Shown here piece by piece: positions 35,918 to 46,902 of a DNA stretch of 64,000 nt. The stretch's first letter is position 1, and every line of letters starts with the position of its first letter. Under the pieces are notes generated by a model. It worked only from the letters and a program-made list of their open reading frames with translations, searched no databases and was not told where the DNA came from. The position numbers and the translations under genes were made by a program. Source of the DNA: Metridium senile (Eukaryota; Cnidaria; Anthozoa; Actiniaria; Metridiidae); assembly GCA_949775045.1 (NCBI GenBank), contig OX459101.1:8044601-8108600 (forward strand), written 5' to 3'.

Positions 35918-36657
35918 AGAGCTGGAACAGGAAGGTTGGAGAAACATGGTCCAAAAGATCTCAAAATAGACCGGGCGATGGGAGAAACCACTGAATAAAA
36001 GTAGGGAGGAGGGAAAAATTTCTAAAGAAATTTGGGGCCGGAGAGCAAAGAAAAAGGCTTTGACAAATATGGAAAAGAGACGGTAGTGTGTGATGATCCT
36101 CATACCTCTAGATAGGAAAGATAGGAATCAAGTGGTGCATACCTTCACAATTAATCAGGGTGGTCGTACTGCAGGGTTCCCTTAACCTCAATTTTGCCGC
36201 ATTTCAGCCAACCATCTTGTATACATTTACAGATATAGAACGTAACTTGATCTTGTAACGATGGGATGAAATCACCGCGGTAATACAAAACGCTCTTTTA
36301 ATATGAAAGTACTATAGTAATCAGGACATGTGTTGTCGTTTTCGCGCCCCATTTCGTACCCAACTAGAGTTTTTGATGTGATCGCATTTAGATATGCTCT
36401 ATAAATGCATTTCAAATGGTCTTTTGTCTGTTCGTTAGCAAGGATTAGGCTATACATGTAGTCTGTAAATATGAGTGTAATTTATACATCGATGTGTAAC
36501 AAGAGATCCACCCCGTTATGATATTGGTTGCGAAACGTAAGAGATCCGCCCAAACTTGCCGACAAGCATACATTTTGGGCACGTATGCGACTGTATATTA
36601 ACGTTTTATGTCATATAATTGATTGAGCATATCAGTGATATACCGATATGCAACTTT

Positions 36658-36830
36658 AAGGTCTTGTTTCATATACACATGTATTTTAAAAACGTTGACT
36701 AAGGCCGTCTTGTTGTATATACATGCAGGTATTTTAAAATAGCTAACTAAGGTTAAGTTGCATGTACAGGCATTTTATAAAAGTTGACCAAGATATTGTT
36801 GTATATACAGGTATTTTAAAAACGTTGGCT
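36658..36830. repeat. Minisatellite, about four units of 40-48 bp
   Basis: Each unit contains CTTGTTGTATATACA-like sequence followed by GGTATTTTAAAA and GTTGACTAAGG. Diverged. Confidence 0.75.
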
Positions 36831-36930
36831 AATTCATTGCGTCAGCAGTCCTCGACACCACATGATATATTCTAACAAGCCGTCAGTCAGTTAGTGATGC
36901 GACCCCTCGAACTGAAGCCGGGTCCAAGGA

Positions 36931-37039
36931 GCAAGGATGGCACAGTTGGCTAGTGCTTTCGGTGCGAGAGGTCCCGAGTTTAATTCCCAGTGACCTCGCA
37001 TCCTTGTTTCGACTTCTCTTCTTTCCGTGTAGCTTTAAG

Positions 37040-37071
<32 letters not shown>

Positions 37072-37170
37072 TGGAGAGAGGGAAGTAAAATGAGCGCACC
37101 GTCGGCTCTCTGGAAGATTAGCTTCGTCTAAAGGGACTTCCGACGTATAATACTGTTATCTACTTTACCT
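36931..37170 (+). mobile_element. tRNA-derived SINE, family 1, copy 1
   Basis: The head GCAAGGATGGCACAGTTGGC contains an A-box-like TGGCACAGTTGG. A B-box-like AGTTTAATTCC follows about 35 bp later, as in an RNA polymerase III promoter. A body of about 150 bp (GGAGCACTGATGGAGAG, GGGACTTCCGACGTA) ends near ATCTACTTTACC. The same sequence occurs inverted at 54057-54300. Confidence 0.8.
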
Positions 37171-37546
37171 TAAAGGCTGAGGGCGTATACCTGCATGGCT
37201 GATGACTACAGTTGCAGGGTCCAGTCTAGAACTATATAGTCTCCCTTGAAGCCATGTTATGGTCGGTCTTAGTTCTCCCACGGTCCCTCCTAGACTAGAA
37301 GGAATGGACATTATAAACTGCGGAAATGGGGTCTAGGGACCGAGTAAACGTCCAAGGGCCTCAGTCTTTTTCCAGTCGTTTTTCATGGCATCGAGGCGCG
37401 AGAGAGGCTGGGGAGGCCTCGATTTCCTTCATCGACACCACTTTTGACAGCACATGCAGCGCATGCGTAAGGGCAGTCAAATTTTAAGTTACTTTGTTCT
37501 TGTTTTACATTTTATCTCGTAATAGCGCTCATCGCAAAGCTGGAAT

Positions 37547-38040
37547 GCACGTATCAACAAAGTCAACAAACAATACAAAATACCATTGATGTTGCTTTTG
37601 TGATTCACTGACCTACATCAAAACTGACAGCTCGTAGTAAGACAAGGAATGCACGTATCAAGAAACAATAAAAATACCATAGGCTTGGTGTCCCGTCTAT
37701 AATCTATTTACCTACAATCAGCACAGCCCATGGAAAGGCAAGGTAGGGCACGTATCAACAAACAATAAAAATACCACATTTTGTATTTGACTAATTGATT
37801 TACAATCATCGCTGTCCTTGGAAAAGCAAGGTAAGGCACGTGTCAAGAAACAATAAAAAAATACCACAGGTTTTGTGTCCCGTACGTCTTTAATCTATTA
37901 ACCTACAATCCGCACAGCCCATTGAAAAGAAAGGTAAGGCACGTCAACAAACAATAAAAATACCACATTTTGTCTTTGACTAATTGATTTACAATCATCG
38001 CTGCTCTTGGAAAAGCACGTATCAAGAATATACATTTCCG
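37547..38040. repeat. Minisatellite with alternating unit types (higher-order repeat)
   Basis: Units begin GCACGTATCAA at 37547, 37651, 37748, 37836, 37939 and 38015. Units 2 and 4 carry GAAACAAT ... GTCCCGT ... GCACAGCCCA; units 3 and 5 carry CAAACAAT ... TTTGACTAATTGATTTAC ... CATCGCTG. The A-B dimer of about 180-185 bp is repeated twice. Confidence 0.85.
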
Positions 38041-38660
38041 CACGGGTTTTTGTCTTTAGAGACTTTTCGTATAGTTTACCCATCATGCAACACAGCTTAT
38101 AGTATAGTCTGACGAAACAGACTTTATAATTTAATTGCTCCTCTTCCTCAAGCAAAAGTCACTAGCTTTCACCGGCAGTAAGAGTGGCGAGAGAACACGT
38201 GACAACTTAAAATACATACTACCTCCGCCATTCAACGAATGCCAATATGGCCGCCACTTCATTATCAAATTTTTTTAATTCATATTTCAATTGACCACTA
38301 CATCAAACTTATAGATTAGAATGACATCAACAAAGGTAAAACGTTTGAGACAAAAATGTTAGATAGTCGTGAAAAGTAATGACGGAGAGTTTCAAAAGTG
38401 TGAAAAACACCACAACGAGGCTAGCAAGGAAACAGTTCACTGAATACATACAAATATCTGTAATTTTGATTCCAAATAGCTTCACTTGAATTATATTTCA
38501 CTTATAGCAATACAGCTTTCCGGTTGCTCTTTCTGATGGTGGGCTTATTTTTTAGGTTAATTAAAGTTTTAGTTATTTTTGAAAGTCAATAGCCATTCGG
38601 TCTACACAGTGTACATATTCTTTCAGTAATCTGTCTATACAGTAAACAACAAACAACCCA

Positions 38661-38929
38661 CACTGCAAAAGAAAGGGCTGAGTAGATACAACTCAGTATA
38701 TTGATTTCATCATGCATTCAGGATGACACTCATTCATAATGACTCATTATTAAGAGTAAACATAAATTTAGTTAGTGTGCCATTGGGCGAGTAAAGTGTA
38801 CTCAATATATTGAGTTGAACCTCACTATTAATCAACTATAGAGTTGGGTTTACTCACTATAAAGTGTCATCCTGAATGCATGTTAAACTCAATATACTGA
38901 GTTGTGTCTACTCAGCAGTTTTTGCAGTG
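38661..38929. mobile_element. MITE-like element, CACTGCAAAA ends
   Basis: CACTGCAAAAGAAAGGGCTG ... GCAGTTTTTGCAGTG, 269 bp, with about 90-bp arms repeating ACTCAGTATATTGA / ACTCAATATACTGAGT blocks and GCATTCAGGATGACACT. Confidence 0.8.
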
Positions 38930-39414
38930 CAGGAGGATTGAGGATTTTCACGATGTAAATTAGTTTCGAGGACTATTTTGTATGTATTTTGCTTCGCGAC
39001 TCGTATTCCCTAACTAAAAGAACATAAGCTCCTCTGGATCCAGGGTAACAACAAACGAGTTGCCATTATCCTTTATTTCTTGGCACTGTAAAACTACTTA
39101 GCCCAACAATCGATAAACGATTAGTAAAATGCACATGATTTTTGTCACTAATTAAAGACCTTTGGAGTGTTGTTGCACCTTTGGTGTTAAGCTGCCGCTG
39201 TTTAATCGAAGTGTTCAATAATATTATGGCATGATAGTTTTAATCTCGATGTGTTTTTGTTGTCGTCTGCTGACAAAAACAGATGTCTTTGTCCGCTATG
39301 CTAGACGATAATCCAGAACTGTGGACTGGATTGACGCAAGCCGACGAGATAACAGGAAGATTATTATAACGGTTTTCTATAGTTTGTACTAGGATTTAAT
39401 ATTCAAAAGATAGG

Positions 39415-39535
39415 ACGAAGAAGGGCTAAAGCTCGAAACGTCAGTTAAGTTAAGTCAACATTGTTTACGGATTAAACACCGACGCAACCTAGAGTAGTTT
39501 ACTCGCTAGTTTCCAGTAATATTGAAATTGCGATA
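39415..39535 (-). repeat. Dispersed repeat L, inverted single copy
   Basis: Contains AAGGGCTAAAGCTCGAAACG, TTAAGTTAAGTCAACATTG, ACACCGACGCA and TTTACTCGCTAGTTTCC, the reverse complement of the family consensus. Confidence 0.8.
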
Positions 39536-40032
39536 AATAATTTATAATGTTATAATAGTAATGATGATGATGACGATGATTGAACGACGACAATCGAGAA
39601 GTGTTAAGAGAAGCACGACACGAAGCAGAGCGCTTCTCAACACTTCTCAAGTGTTCTGACACTCCCCAAGTGCTTTATAACTGCCACAGCAGGCGCGCGC
39701 GTTTTCTGTTTCAACTACCATTTTAGTGCAAAGAAACCGCAAGTTTTCTAGCTATTTCTTTTATAATGTACAAATTGACATATTTGATCAACATACAAAC
39801 GCGCGTGTTATGTGCTTTCTCGCCCTTCAGACGATCAGATTTGTTTAAGTGAAAAAGACACATTTCTGAGCTCTGAAGTCAAAACACACTTCTTTTCAAA
39901 TCCGGTTGACTTATTGGATTTGTGTTACCTTAAAACCAGAGTTAATAGAGGGAAAGAAAGAATTCACTGAAGTCACATCACTTCGGTCTAAACGGCTGTT
40001 AAATACCTAGATGCTCGTATAGGCCGAATAAG

Positions 40033-40079
40033 TCTCCCTCGCAGCCGTTCTTAGTGTCGTCACGCAACGTTTTCTCCTC

Positions 40080-40116
<37 letters not shown>

Positions 40117-40172
40117 TTTAGTGGGGAGAGAACGTTGCATGACGACACTAAGAACGGCTGCGAGGGAGACTA
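40033..40172. mobile_element. MITE with (CTAA)n loop and 12-bp flanking direct repeat
   Basis: Arms TCTCCCTCGCAGCCGTTCTT and AGTGTCGTCA and complement; the loop is (CTAA)n. AGGCCGAATAAG flanks it at 40021-40032 and 40173-40184; because the true ends may be TAGTCTCC/GGAGACTA, the duplication could be 8-12 bp. The long duplication suggests a Mutator-like origin. Confidence 0.8.
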
Positions 40173-40423
40173 AGGCCGAATAAGCACGTTAATGACCTTT
40201 TTCCAGAAATCGTTGTCTAAAGACAGCAAAGGGTGTCGGGTAATATGAACATAATTTGTATATTATTACTCGTCTTTCAAAAAGTATTTGTTTCATCATC
40301 TAGCGCAAACACGCACATCGAAAATACGCTATGAATAAATCGATAACAACTAGTTACAGACTGTGGTCTGTAGCTATGGCTGCGGCAAAGAGTTCTTATT
40401 ATTATAAACTGTGGCCGGTTGTA

Positions 40424-40632
40424 CGAAGGGTGGATAAAGTTATCCGCGGATAAAAGTTATCCACTGCATAGGTTTTTTATAGATTTTATCCGCTGGATAA
40501 GGATTTATCCGGCGGATAGCGCTATTCAGGCTTCGTACAACCGGCCCCAGAGGATCAAATCTATAAAAAACCTTTACAGTGGATGACTTTTATCCTCGGA
40601 TACAGGATAACTTTATCCACCCTTCGTACAAT
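40424..40632. mobile_element. MITE-like element, GGCCGGTTGTACGAAGG ends
   Basis: GGCCGGTTGTACGAAGGGTG ... CACCCTTCGTACAA with repeated TTATCC(G/A)C blocks. The middle carries a second copy of the terminal motif (CTTCGTACAACCGGCC at about 40529-40545), so two elements may be overlapped or nested. Confidence 0.75.
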
Positions 40633-41318
40633 AACTAAGCACCATATTGCACTGATTACTTTACAAATGTTACCGCTTACTTACTTTGTAAACCTTAATG
40701 TGCTTTTTCTTGATACGTAACCAGTGGTTTTCCCGCTAAGTTTTTTCTTTCTGCAATGTTCGTCTCAGTCACATCTATCTGATTGAAGCTTCGGAGCTGT
40801 GTCGGTTTAAGTCGAACAGGATGTAGTAGGACCATGCGTAGAATCACGATCCGTTATTTCATATCAGAGATATAACCTCTTAACTTGAAAATACCGGAAA
40901 ATATTTTACTGCAGAATTACTGACAAACCTAAAGAGTATTGCGTTATTGCCATTTTTTGGTGTTTTGGTGTGACAGATTTGAATACCGAGCGTGTTACAA
41001 CTACCTGACTTCACCTTGAGAATCGCTGAGGAAAAATTCACCATTGGCAGACAGATTGCCTATTTTTATGAAGTCACCTCTTATGAAGTAAAAAATGGGA
41101 CATATTTCCATCAATTCTAGACATCGTGAGATTTAAAATGATATATGTATAAGCCTGATAGGGCAAATCCAGGGAGAGTTATTCGCCCGTGAAAGTGACG
41201 TTTTGGGCTTCCTGTGCCAGGTAGACCGTGAATTTAGAGACTAGGTCGACAGTAATCTGTGACGACACAAGTTACTCTCACGTGACCAGTTCGATAAGCG
41301 TACAAGCTAGCGTATAGT

Positions 41319-41715
41319 CACAGGGAGCCCAAGCTCATCACTTTTACAGTAAATGTATGGAGTCGAGAGATATCCTTTCGCTGTGCCTCAAATATACAAT
41401 AATAAATTTTTTTTTTTACGTAGATAGTTGTGTATAATTGTTTTCTAGTCTGTGACCGAGTTTTGGCTCAATTTGAGCGATTTTGACGAAAATACCCCAG
41501 AAAGACAAAGAAGAAGACTTCTTCTTTGTCTTTCTGGGGTATTTTCGTCAAAATCGCTCAAATTGAGCCAAAACTCGGTCACAGACTAGAAAACAATTAT
41601 ACACAACTATCTATGTAAAAAAAAATTTTTATTATTGTATATTTGAGGCACAGCGAAAGGATATCTCTCGACTCCATACATTTACTGTAAAAGTGATGAG
41701 CTTGGGCTCCCTGTG
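41319..41715. mobile_element. Foldback element: 198-bp near-perfect arms, 1-bp spacer
   Basis: Left arm 41319-41516 and right arm 41518-41715, centred on 41517, with only about two mismatches seen (in the T-run/ACGTAG region). The termini are CACAGGGAGCCC / GGGCTCCCTGTG. GTATAGT directly flanks both arms at 41312-41318 and 41716-41722. Both copies can be read as GTATAGTCA. Confidence 0.8.
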
Positions 41716-41769
41716 GTATAGTCAGTTCGAGCTTTATAAATATAGATATAATAAACAGAAGACTGAAGT

Positions 41770-42600
41770 AAACTAGGATAAGCATCGTCGGTGTTTGATG
41801 TAAACGATAGGCAATAGAATGAAATTTGTAACACCGTAAAAAATGTTGACTTAACTTTACTGACGTTTCGAGCTTTAGTCCGGCTTCATCGGAGTAAAAC
41901 TTACTTACTTACCTACTTAGTTGCTTACTTATATACTTGGAAACTAGCGAATAAACTAGTATAGGCTGCGTCGGTGTTTGGTATAAACGATAGGAATAGA
42001 ATGAAATTTGTAACACTTAAAATTTGTTAACTTAACGTTTCGAGCTTTATAGGCATTCTTTGGAGTAAAACTTACTTACTTACCTACTTAGTTACTTACT
42101 TGCTTACTTATATACTTAAAAAAATTAGCGAGTAAATTAGAATAGGCTGCATCAGTTTTTGATATAAACGATAGGAATAGAATGAAATTCGTAACACCGT
42201 AAAAAAATGTTAACTTAACTTTACTGACGTTTCGAGCTTTAGGCATTCTTTGGAGTAAAACTTACTTACTTACCTACTTAAGTTACTTACTTGCTTACTT
42301 ATATACTTAAAAAAATTATCAAGTAAACTAGAATAGACTGCGTCGGTGTTTGATATAAACGATAGGAATAGAATGTTAACTTATTTTTTACTGACGTTTC
42401 GAGCTTTAGCCCTTCGTCGGAGTAAACCTTACTTACTTAGTTACTTAGTTAGTTATATACTTGAGAACTAGCGAGTTAACTAGAACAGACTGCGTCGGTG
42501 TTTGATATCAGTAAACGATAGGTAATAGAATGAAATTCGTAACATTTCGTAACATAATTTGTGTAAAAAATGTTAACTTAACTTTACTAACGTTAAAGAA
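41770..42600 (+). repeat. Dispersed repeat L, tandem array of five units
   Basis: Units of 150-190 bp: AGCGAGTAAACTAG, GCGTCGGTGTTTGATATAAA, CGATAGG.AATAGAATGAAA, TTAACTTAACTTTACTGACG and TTTCGAGCTTTAG, separated by (CTTA)n. Unit starts are near 41770, 41942, 42122, 42313 and 42464. It is non-coding. The frequent dispersal suggests the 3' end of a mobile element, but I cannot name it. Confidence 0.85.
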
Positions 42601-42967
42601 ACGTCGACGCAATCGGCTTGGTGTCGACTTCTTACCTTTCAATCTGTCATCTGTCTTACTGAATCAATAATAATTGAGCTTTGTTTTCTGAACGGTTATT
42701 CCTACCGTCCTACATACAATGAGCAGCTACTTGTCCGTCTAATATAATGTGATTATGCATTTTTAAGTAACGACAAAGTGTCAAAAAAATTCGCTCTGAA
42801 TAGAGCTACCTGTTGTCAATGTAATTTTTAATATACACAATGTCTCCCCAATACAATTATCATCAACCAATATATATTCATCGAGCCTGGGGCGAATAAT
42901 TAGTATACGAAATCGCAAGATCTTGAGTACAATTCGTAATTAATAGGTCAGTACGAGTTATGTTTTA

Positions 42968-43135
42968 GGTACGAGCCTTTAAGACGAGTCCAATTTGATA
43001 ACTTTCAAAACATCACGAGTATCTATTAATTACAAATTGCGATTTTTTATTTATGATATACTGTAAAACTATTTGGTACTCTGCAGAGTACAAATTGCGA
43101 TTTAATTGTACTTCTCTCGTCCAATCAGAATCGCT
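42968..43135 (+). repeat. Dispersed repeat G, copy 2
   Basis: Counterpart of 2153-2320, with the conserved TGGTACTCTGCAGAGTAC palindrome and CCAATCAGAATC end. Confidence 0.75.
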
Positions 43136-43239
43136 GATAGAATCGCTTTCATTTACCCGTGTGAAACGTACTTTAGTGTATCACTCTGTAATGTACCTTA
43201 TTTCCATTATGTTCTTTTGTTGCTATTTGACTATATCAC

Positions 43240-43381
43240 GCCTTATATAAGGGGGCTTACATTTATTAGTGTAGGGGGGGGGGGGGGGGGGGTCAGCAAA
43301 ATCACTTGTTGTCTTTTCCAAATATTACCCAACCCGCCCTTCCTGCATGTTGGCAAAAGTAATTACCCCCTCAAGTGCTTT
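43240..43381. repeat. G-tract region with unassigned flank
   Basis: A run of about 20 G at 43276-43296, followed by sequence with C-rich patches (ACCCAACCCGCCC, ACCCCCTCAAG). It may be one end of a larger G-tract element whose other end lies near 44060-44285. Confidence 0.45.
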
Positions 43382-43382
43382 A

Positions 43383-44041
43383 AGGCCTGGGATTTTATGG
43401 CAGACCGAAAAATTTTAAAATTGCAATAATTTCACTTGTATTCAATGTACTAAAATATATTTTGGAACCCAAGTGACAATTAGGCTCCTTAACATTTTGC
43501 GTTGGAAATAATTATAATTTGGTGGTCACGTGACCAGCAAGGCGGTAAAACGAAAATTTGAAAATGGGGTTAATCTATTGCATTAATTTCAATCCTTTTT
43601 GTGTCTTAAAATGTTAAAGACATATTTATAAATATATTCTGGCCTAGAATGGATGACTTCATTGAAACGGTAAAGAGAAAAACGCATATTTGTGGATACT
43701 TCGATTGGTCACGTGACCCTTTTTGGCAAATATCTCCTAAACAATCAATGATGGACAACCATTCTAGGCCAGGTTCGAAAGACATCTATAAAAGTAGCCC
43801 AACAACATGTAATGGAACAATCTGGCTGGTGACTCTATCTACCCCATTTTGCTATGAAATTTTGAGGTTTCTCGACTATGATGCTGGTCACGTGATCAAG
43901 GGAATGCCATGCTTGCACCAAAAAATTTACACTTTCATTAAAAACTAACATGTACCTAAGTTAAATAATTTAACTTTTGAAACGAAGATCGAAATCAGAA
44001 TTACTAACATTTTATTAAAAATGGCTGCCTGACCCAGGCCT
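43383..44041. mobile_element. Inverted-repeat element, AGGCCTGGG ends, about 659 bp
   Basis: AGGCCTGGGATTTTATGGCAG on the left and CTGCCTGACCCAGGCCT on the right. The interior holds three GGTCACGTGA motifs (about 43522, 43708, 43887) containing the CACGTG E-box, and a repeated TTCTGGCCTAGAATGG. The 99-codon frame inside (43649-43948) is not a recognisable protein. Confidence 0.65.
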
Positions 44042-44101
44042 TAACTCACTTGAGCCCTTATATTTTTCCCACTTTGTCACTAAAGCTGCATACAATTATA
44101 A

Positions 44102-44285
44102 GTAACAACTCCCCTGTATAGCTTCCGAAAATAACTCGCCCCCTCAATATTGACGACCCAACTCCTATACACTGATAAATGAAAGCCCCGTTGATATTTA
44201 TTTGTGTATGGGGAGGGGGGTCGGCAATATTGAGGGGGTCACGCTATTTTGGGAAGTTAGATATAGGGGGGGGGGGGGTTGTTAC
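44102..44285. mobile_element. G-rich inverted-repeat element, GTAACAAC ends
   Basis: GTAACAACTCCCCTGTATAG ... ATATAGGGG(G)nTTGTTAC; arms also share AAAATA.C.CGCCCCCTCAA and complement. 184 bp with a G run of about 14 near the right end. Confidence 0.7.
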
Positions 44286-44814
44286 AAATTGTTTGATTTT
44301 TTAATAGGGTTTTAGTAGAAAATGCTAAAAAAATATAGGGTCATGAACAGGAGCCCATTACCCGCTGGTCATGAATAGTTAGGATTCGAAGGGCGATGCA
44401 AGGTAGTCTATATGGTCAATACCCAAACTAGTACAAGTACAAGTGGTTTGCTAAAAGAGGGGGTGAGACAGTATCCTGGAAACAAGAGGGTTTCTTGATC
44501 TAGTAGTTGTATTTATCACAAACCGTATGACGGATCTACAAACGCTAAAGCACTAAGTAGAAAATAACCTCTGGTACACAGGGCAGCGAGACAATCGCGG
44601 GGTTGAGGAGCGAAAGAACGTCTGTTTTCAAAGATTAGCGAGACAATGGCCTTGACTGATAAATAAAACTTGAAATACTTCGTCGTTTAGAAGTGTGAAC
44701 CATTCAGAAATATGCAACTCGGAAATGACTACGCATAAACAAGCACGGAAGCTATACGCAGAAAAAATCTGAATAATCCACACTTTGAGTCCTTGCTGAG
44801 ACATTGTAAAGGTG

Positions 44815-45025
44815 ATTCATATAAACGATAGGTAAAATAATAGAATTTGTAACACCGCAAAAAAATGTTAAAAACTTCACTTAAAATTTACTGACGTTTC
44901 GAGCTTTAGCCCTTGGTCCGAGTAAAAAGAAGGGCTAAAAAGAAGGGTTAAAGCTCGAAACGTCAGTAAGGTTAAGTTAACATTTTTCACGGTGTTACAA
45001 ATTTTATTCTATTACCTAGCTGGCA
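44815..45025. repeat. Dispersed repeat L, head-to-head palindromic pair
   Basis: A plus-strand unit (AACACCGCAAAAAAATGTTA ... TTTCGAGCTTTAGCCCTT) meets a minus-strand unit (AAAGCTCGAAACGTCAG ... TGTTACAAATTTTATTC) around 44930. The only copy in the window arranged as an inverted pair. Confidence 0.8.
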
Positions 45026-45889
45026 ATATTATTATTTAATATTTTGTTATTACCACTGATCAAATCAAAGAAGATAGCTGTTCCTTTTTGAAAAACAACG
45101 ACCGTTATCCAAACATTCTTTGTTTAATTGTAAACAAACCGAACCCTTGTTAAGAATACAAAATCTCTCAGTTCTCTTTGACTATAGTTAATCTCCTTAA
45201 AGATAGCCGATTCTTGGGCGCGGTCAGGCACAATAAACTTTGGTTCGACTGAGTGATTTTCTTAAACCCATACTTTTCACTATATAATTCATTAACACTT
45301 AGAATTGAAATCAAATTAAAGAAAATGATATTATGTAAATGATATTATGTAAATGATATTAAGCTGAAATTAGTTTTAAGTGGGTAATTAGTTTTGAACA
45401 TATAATAGCTAAAAGCTTAGAGCGGTTCTTATTAACTAAATGAAACAAAGCTTGCTAAATAAGGAGCTGAGTGGTCAGCTCAGCTCGTTCATTGGTTATT
45501 CTGGGGATTACGGATTTTTTGGAGATCAAACTGTTAGAAATAAGTGAGAATTGTTCAGTAACACGTGGAATAAAAATATTGCGAATAACGAACGAATATA
45601 AAAAACTGAATTCCACATTGTGAGGCGGTAAAGGTTTTATTATTAGCATTGCTAGGAGCCGACTGTGATATAGTTAATTCCTGTTTGTAAACAAGTCTTA
45701 ATCAATTGAAGATGCACTGTTTTCCAAAGAAAGAAATTACTATTCACAATTATAATAAATCACATTTTTAACATCTCATTCTCATAACTACCCTGGGTGC
45801 CAGAGGTTTGAGGATTTTTTACGATTTAAAGTAGTTTCGAGGATCACTTTGTTTGTATGTATTTTGTTCGGTTTAACCAGACACAAGTG
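45026..45889. other. Unassigned AT-rich spacer
   Basis: Nothing recognised apart from a short tandem (AATGATATTATGTA)3 at about 45325-45362. Confidence 0.45.
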
Positions 45890-46065
45890 TACTACTAATT
45901 TTGGAGAATTAGATCCACACTCACGACCTCTACGTTAAATATTTTAGCAAATAACTCATCCTCGGATGTATAGGGGCTTCTCAGTAGGGACGTGTTGGCT
46001 TCAGTTACCCACTGAGTTTCCCAGGATGCACACAACTCCACTCGCATGTTGATTTTTACAATCCC
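45890..46065 (+). mobile_element. SINE family 2, body fragment
   Basis: AGATCCACACTCACGACCTC, TACGTTAAATATTTTAGCA and AACTC match the body of the tRNA-derived SINE at 60109-60426. The tRNA head is missing. Confidence 0.6.
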
Positions 46066-46265
46066 GTCAATTATACACATTAAAATGTATACAGGGTCCA
46101 TAGTGCAACATTACGCAAGAAATGGTGTTGTGATATCCATGTCATTTTATTCATTAGCATATGTCTACGTGATGTAAAATACTTCTATTATGTTAATGCT
46201 TTCAAATAGCTTATTAAACAAAGACAATAGAAGGGATTACGTTAAGCATGTGATACGTTTACCTA

Positions 46266-46406
46266 GAGTGAAGTCATTTAACCCGTGAAATAGATATTAG
46301 ACTAATACACCTTAGCAGTTTAGAATTCCACTGTTTTCTTTTGTGTCTATTTGACTATTACACTTTAGCAAGCAATTTCTATTTCACGAGTTAAATGTCT
46401 TCACTC
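46266..46406. mobile_element. 141-bp TA-flanked MITE, copy 2
   Basis: GAGTGAAGTCATTTAACCCG ... GTTAAATGTCTTCACTC, flanked by TA (46264-46265, 46407-46408). The empty site ACCTATTTC is present in the second H copy near 46970. Core CTGTTTTCTTTTGTGTCTAT. Confidence 0.85.
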
Positions 46407-46761
46407 TATTTCAAAAACGTTGCCGCAGCTGAAGCTACAGAAATATTTGTTTCATCATCTACCACTAAAAGGACCTACAACAACATAATTGTTATGGTCA
46501 TATAACACAAATACGTACAACCACAACAAAACCTCACACCCCCAATCTTCAACACACCTTATCTTAAAATATGTACGGTCATACACAACATCCTTTGATA
46601 AAGATTTTTATTTCTTTTTTTTTCAAATCCATTAGAATTACAACAAATTGTCTAAATAAATCACAATAATAAAATATCCATGTCATTTTGTTCATTAGCA
46701 TACTTTACTGATGTAAAACACAATACTACACTATACTATACTATACTATACTATTATGTTA

Positions 46762-46902
46762 GAGTGATTTTCTTTCGTCCGTGCAGACTAGTTAGTGAGT
46801 GATAGTCGAAAGAAAACAAAAGAAAACAATGCATGGGATTAGTGTGTACTACTATGTATTACGTTGACTATTCTGTCTGGCACAGACGAAGGACAATCAC
46901 TC
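46762..46902. mobile_element. 141-bp TA-flanked MITE, copy 3
   Basis: GAGTGATTTTCTTTCGTCCG ... GAAGGACAATCACTC, flanked by TA (46760-46761, 46903-46904). The first H copy shows the uninterrupted site (TGTTAATGCTTTC near 46192). The core lies on the opposite strand. Confidence 0.85.

Noticed and set aside
43649..43948. 99-residue frame in the inverted-repeat element
   Set aside because: Lies inside a non-autonomous element between repeated motifs; not similar to any transposase I know.
45895..46101. 68-residue frame on the minus strand
   Set aside because: Overlaps a SINE family 2 body fragment.
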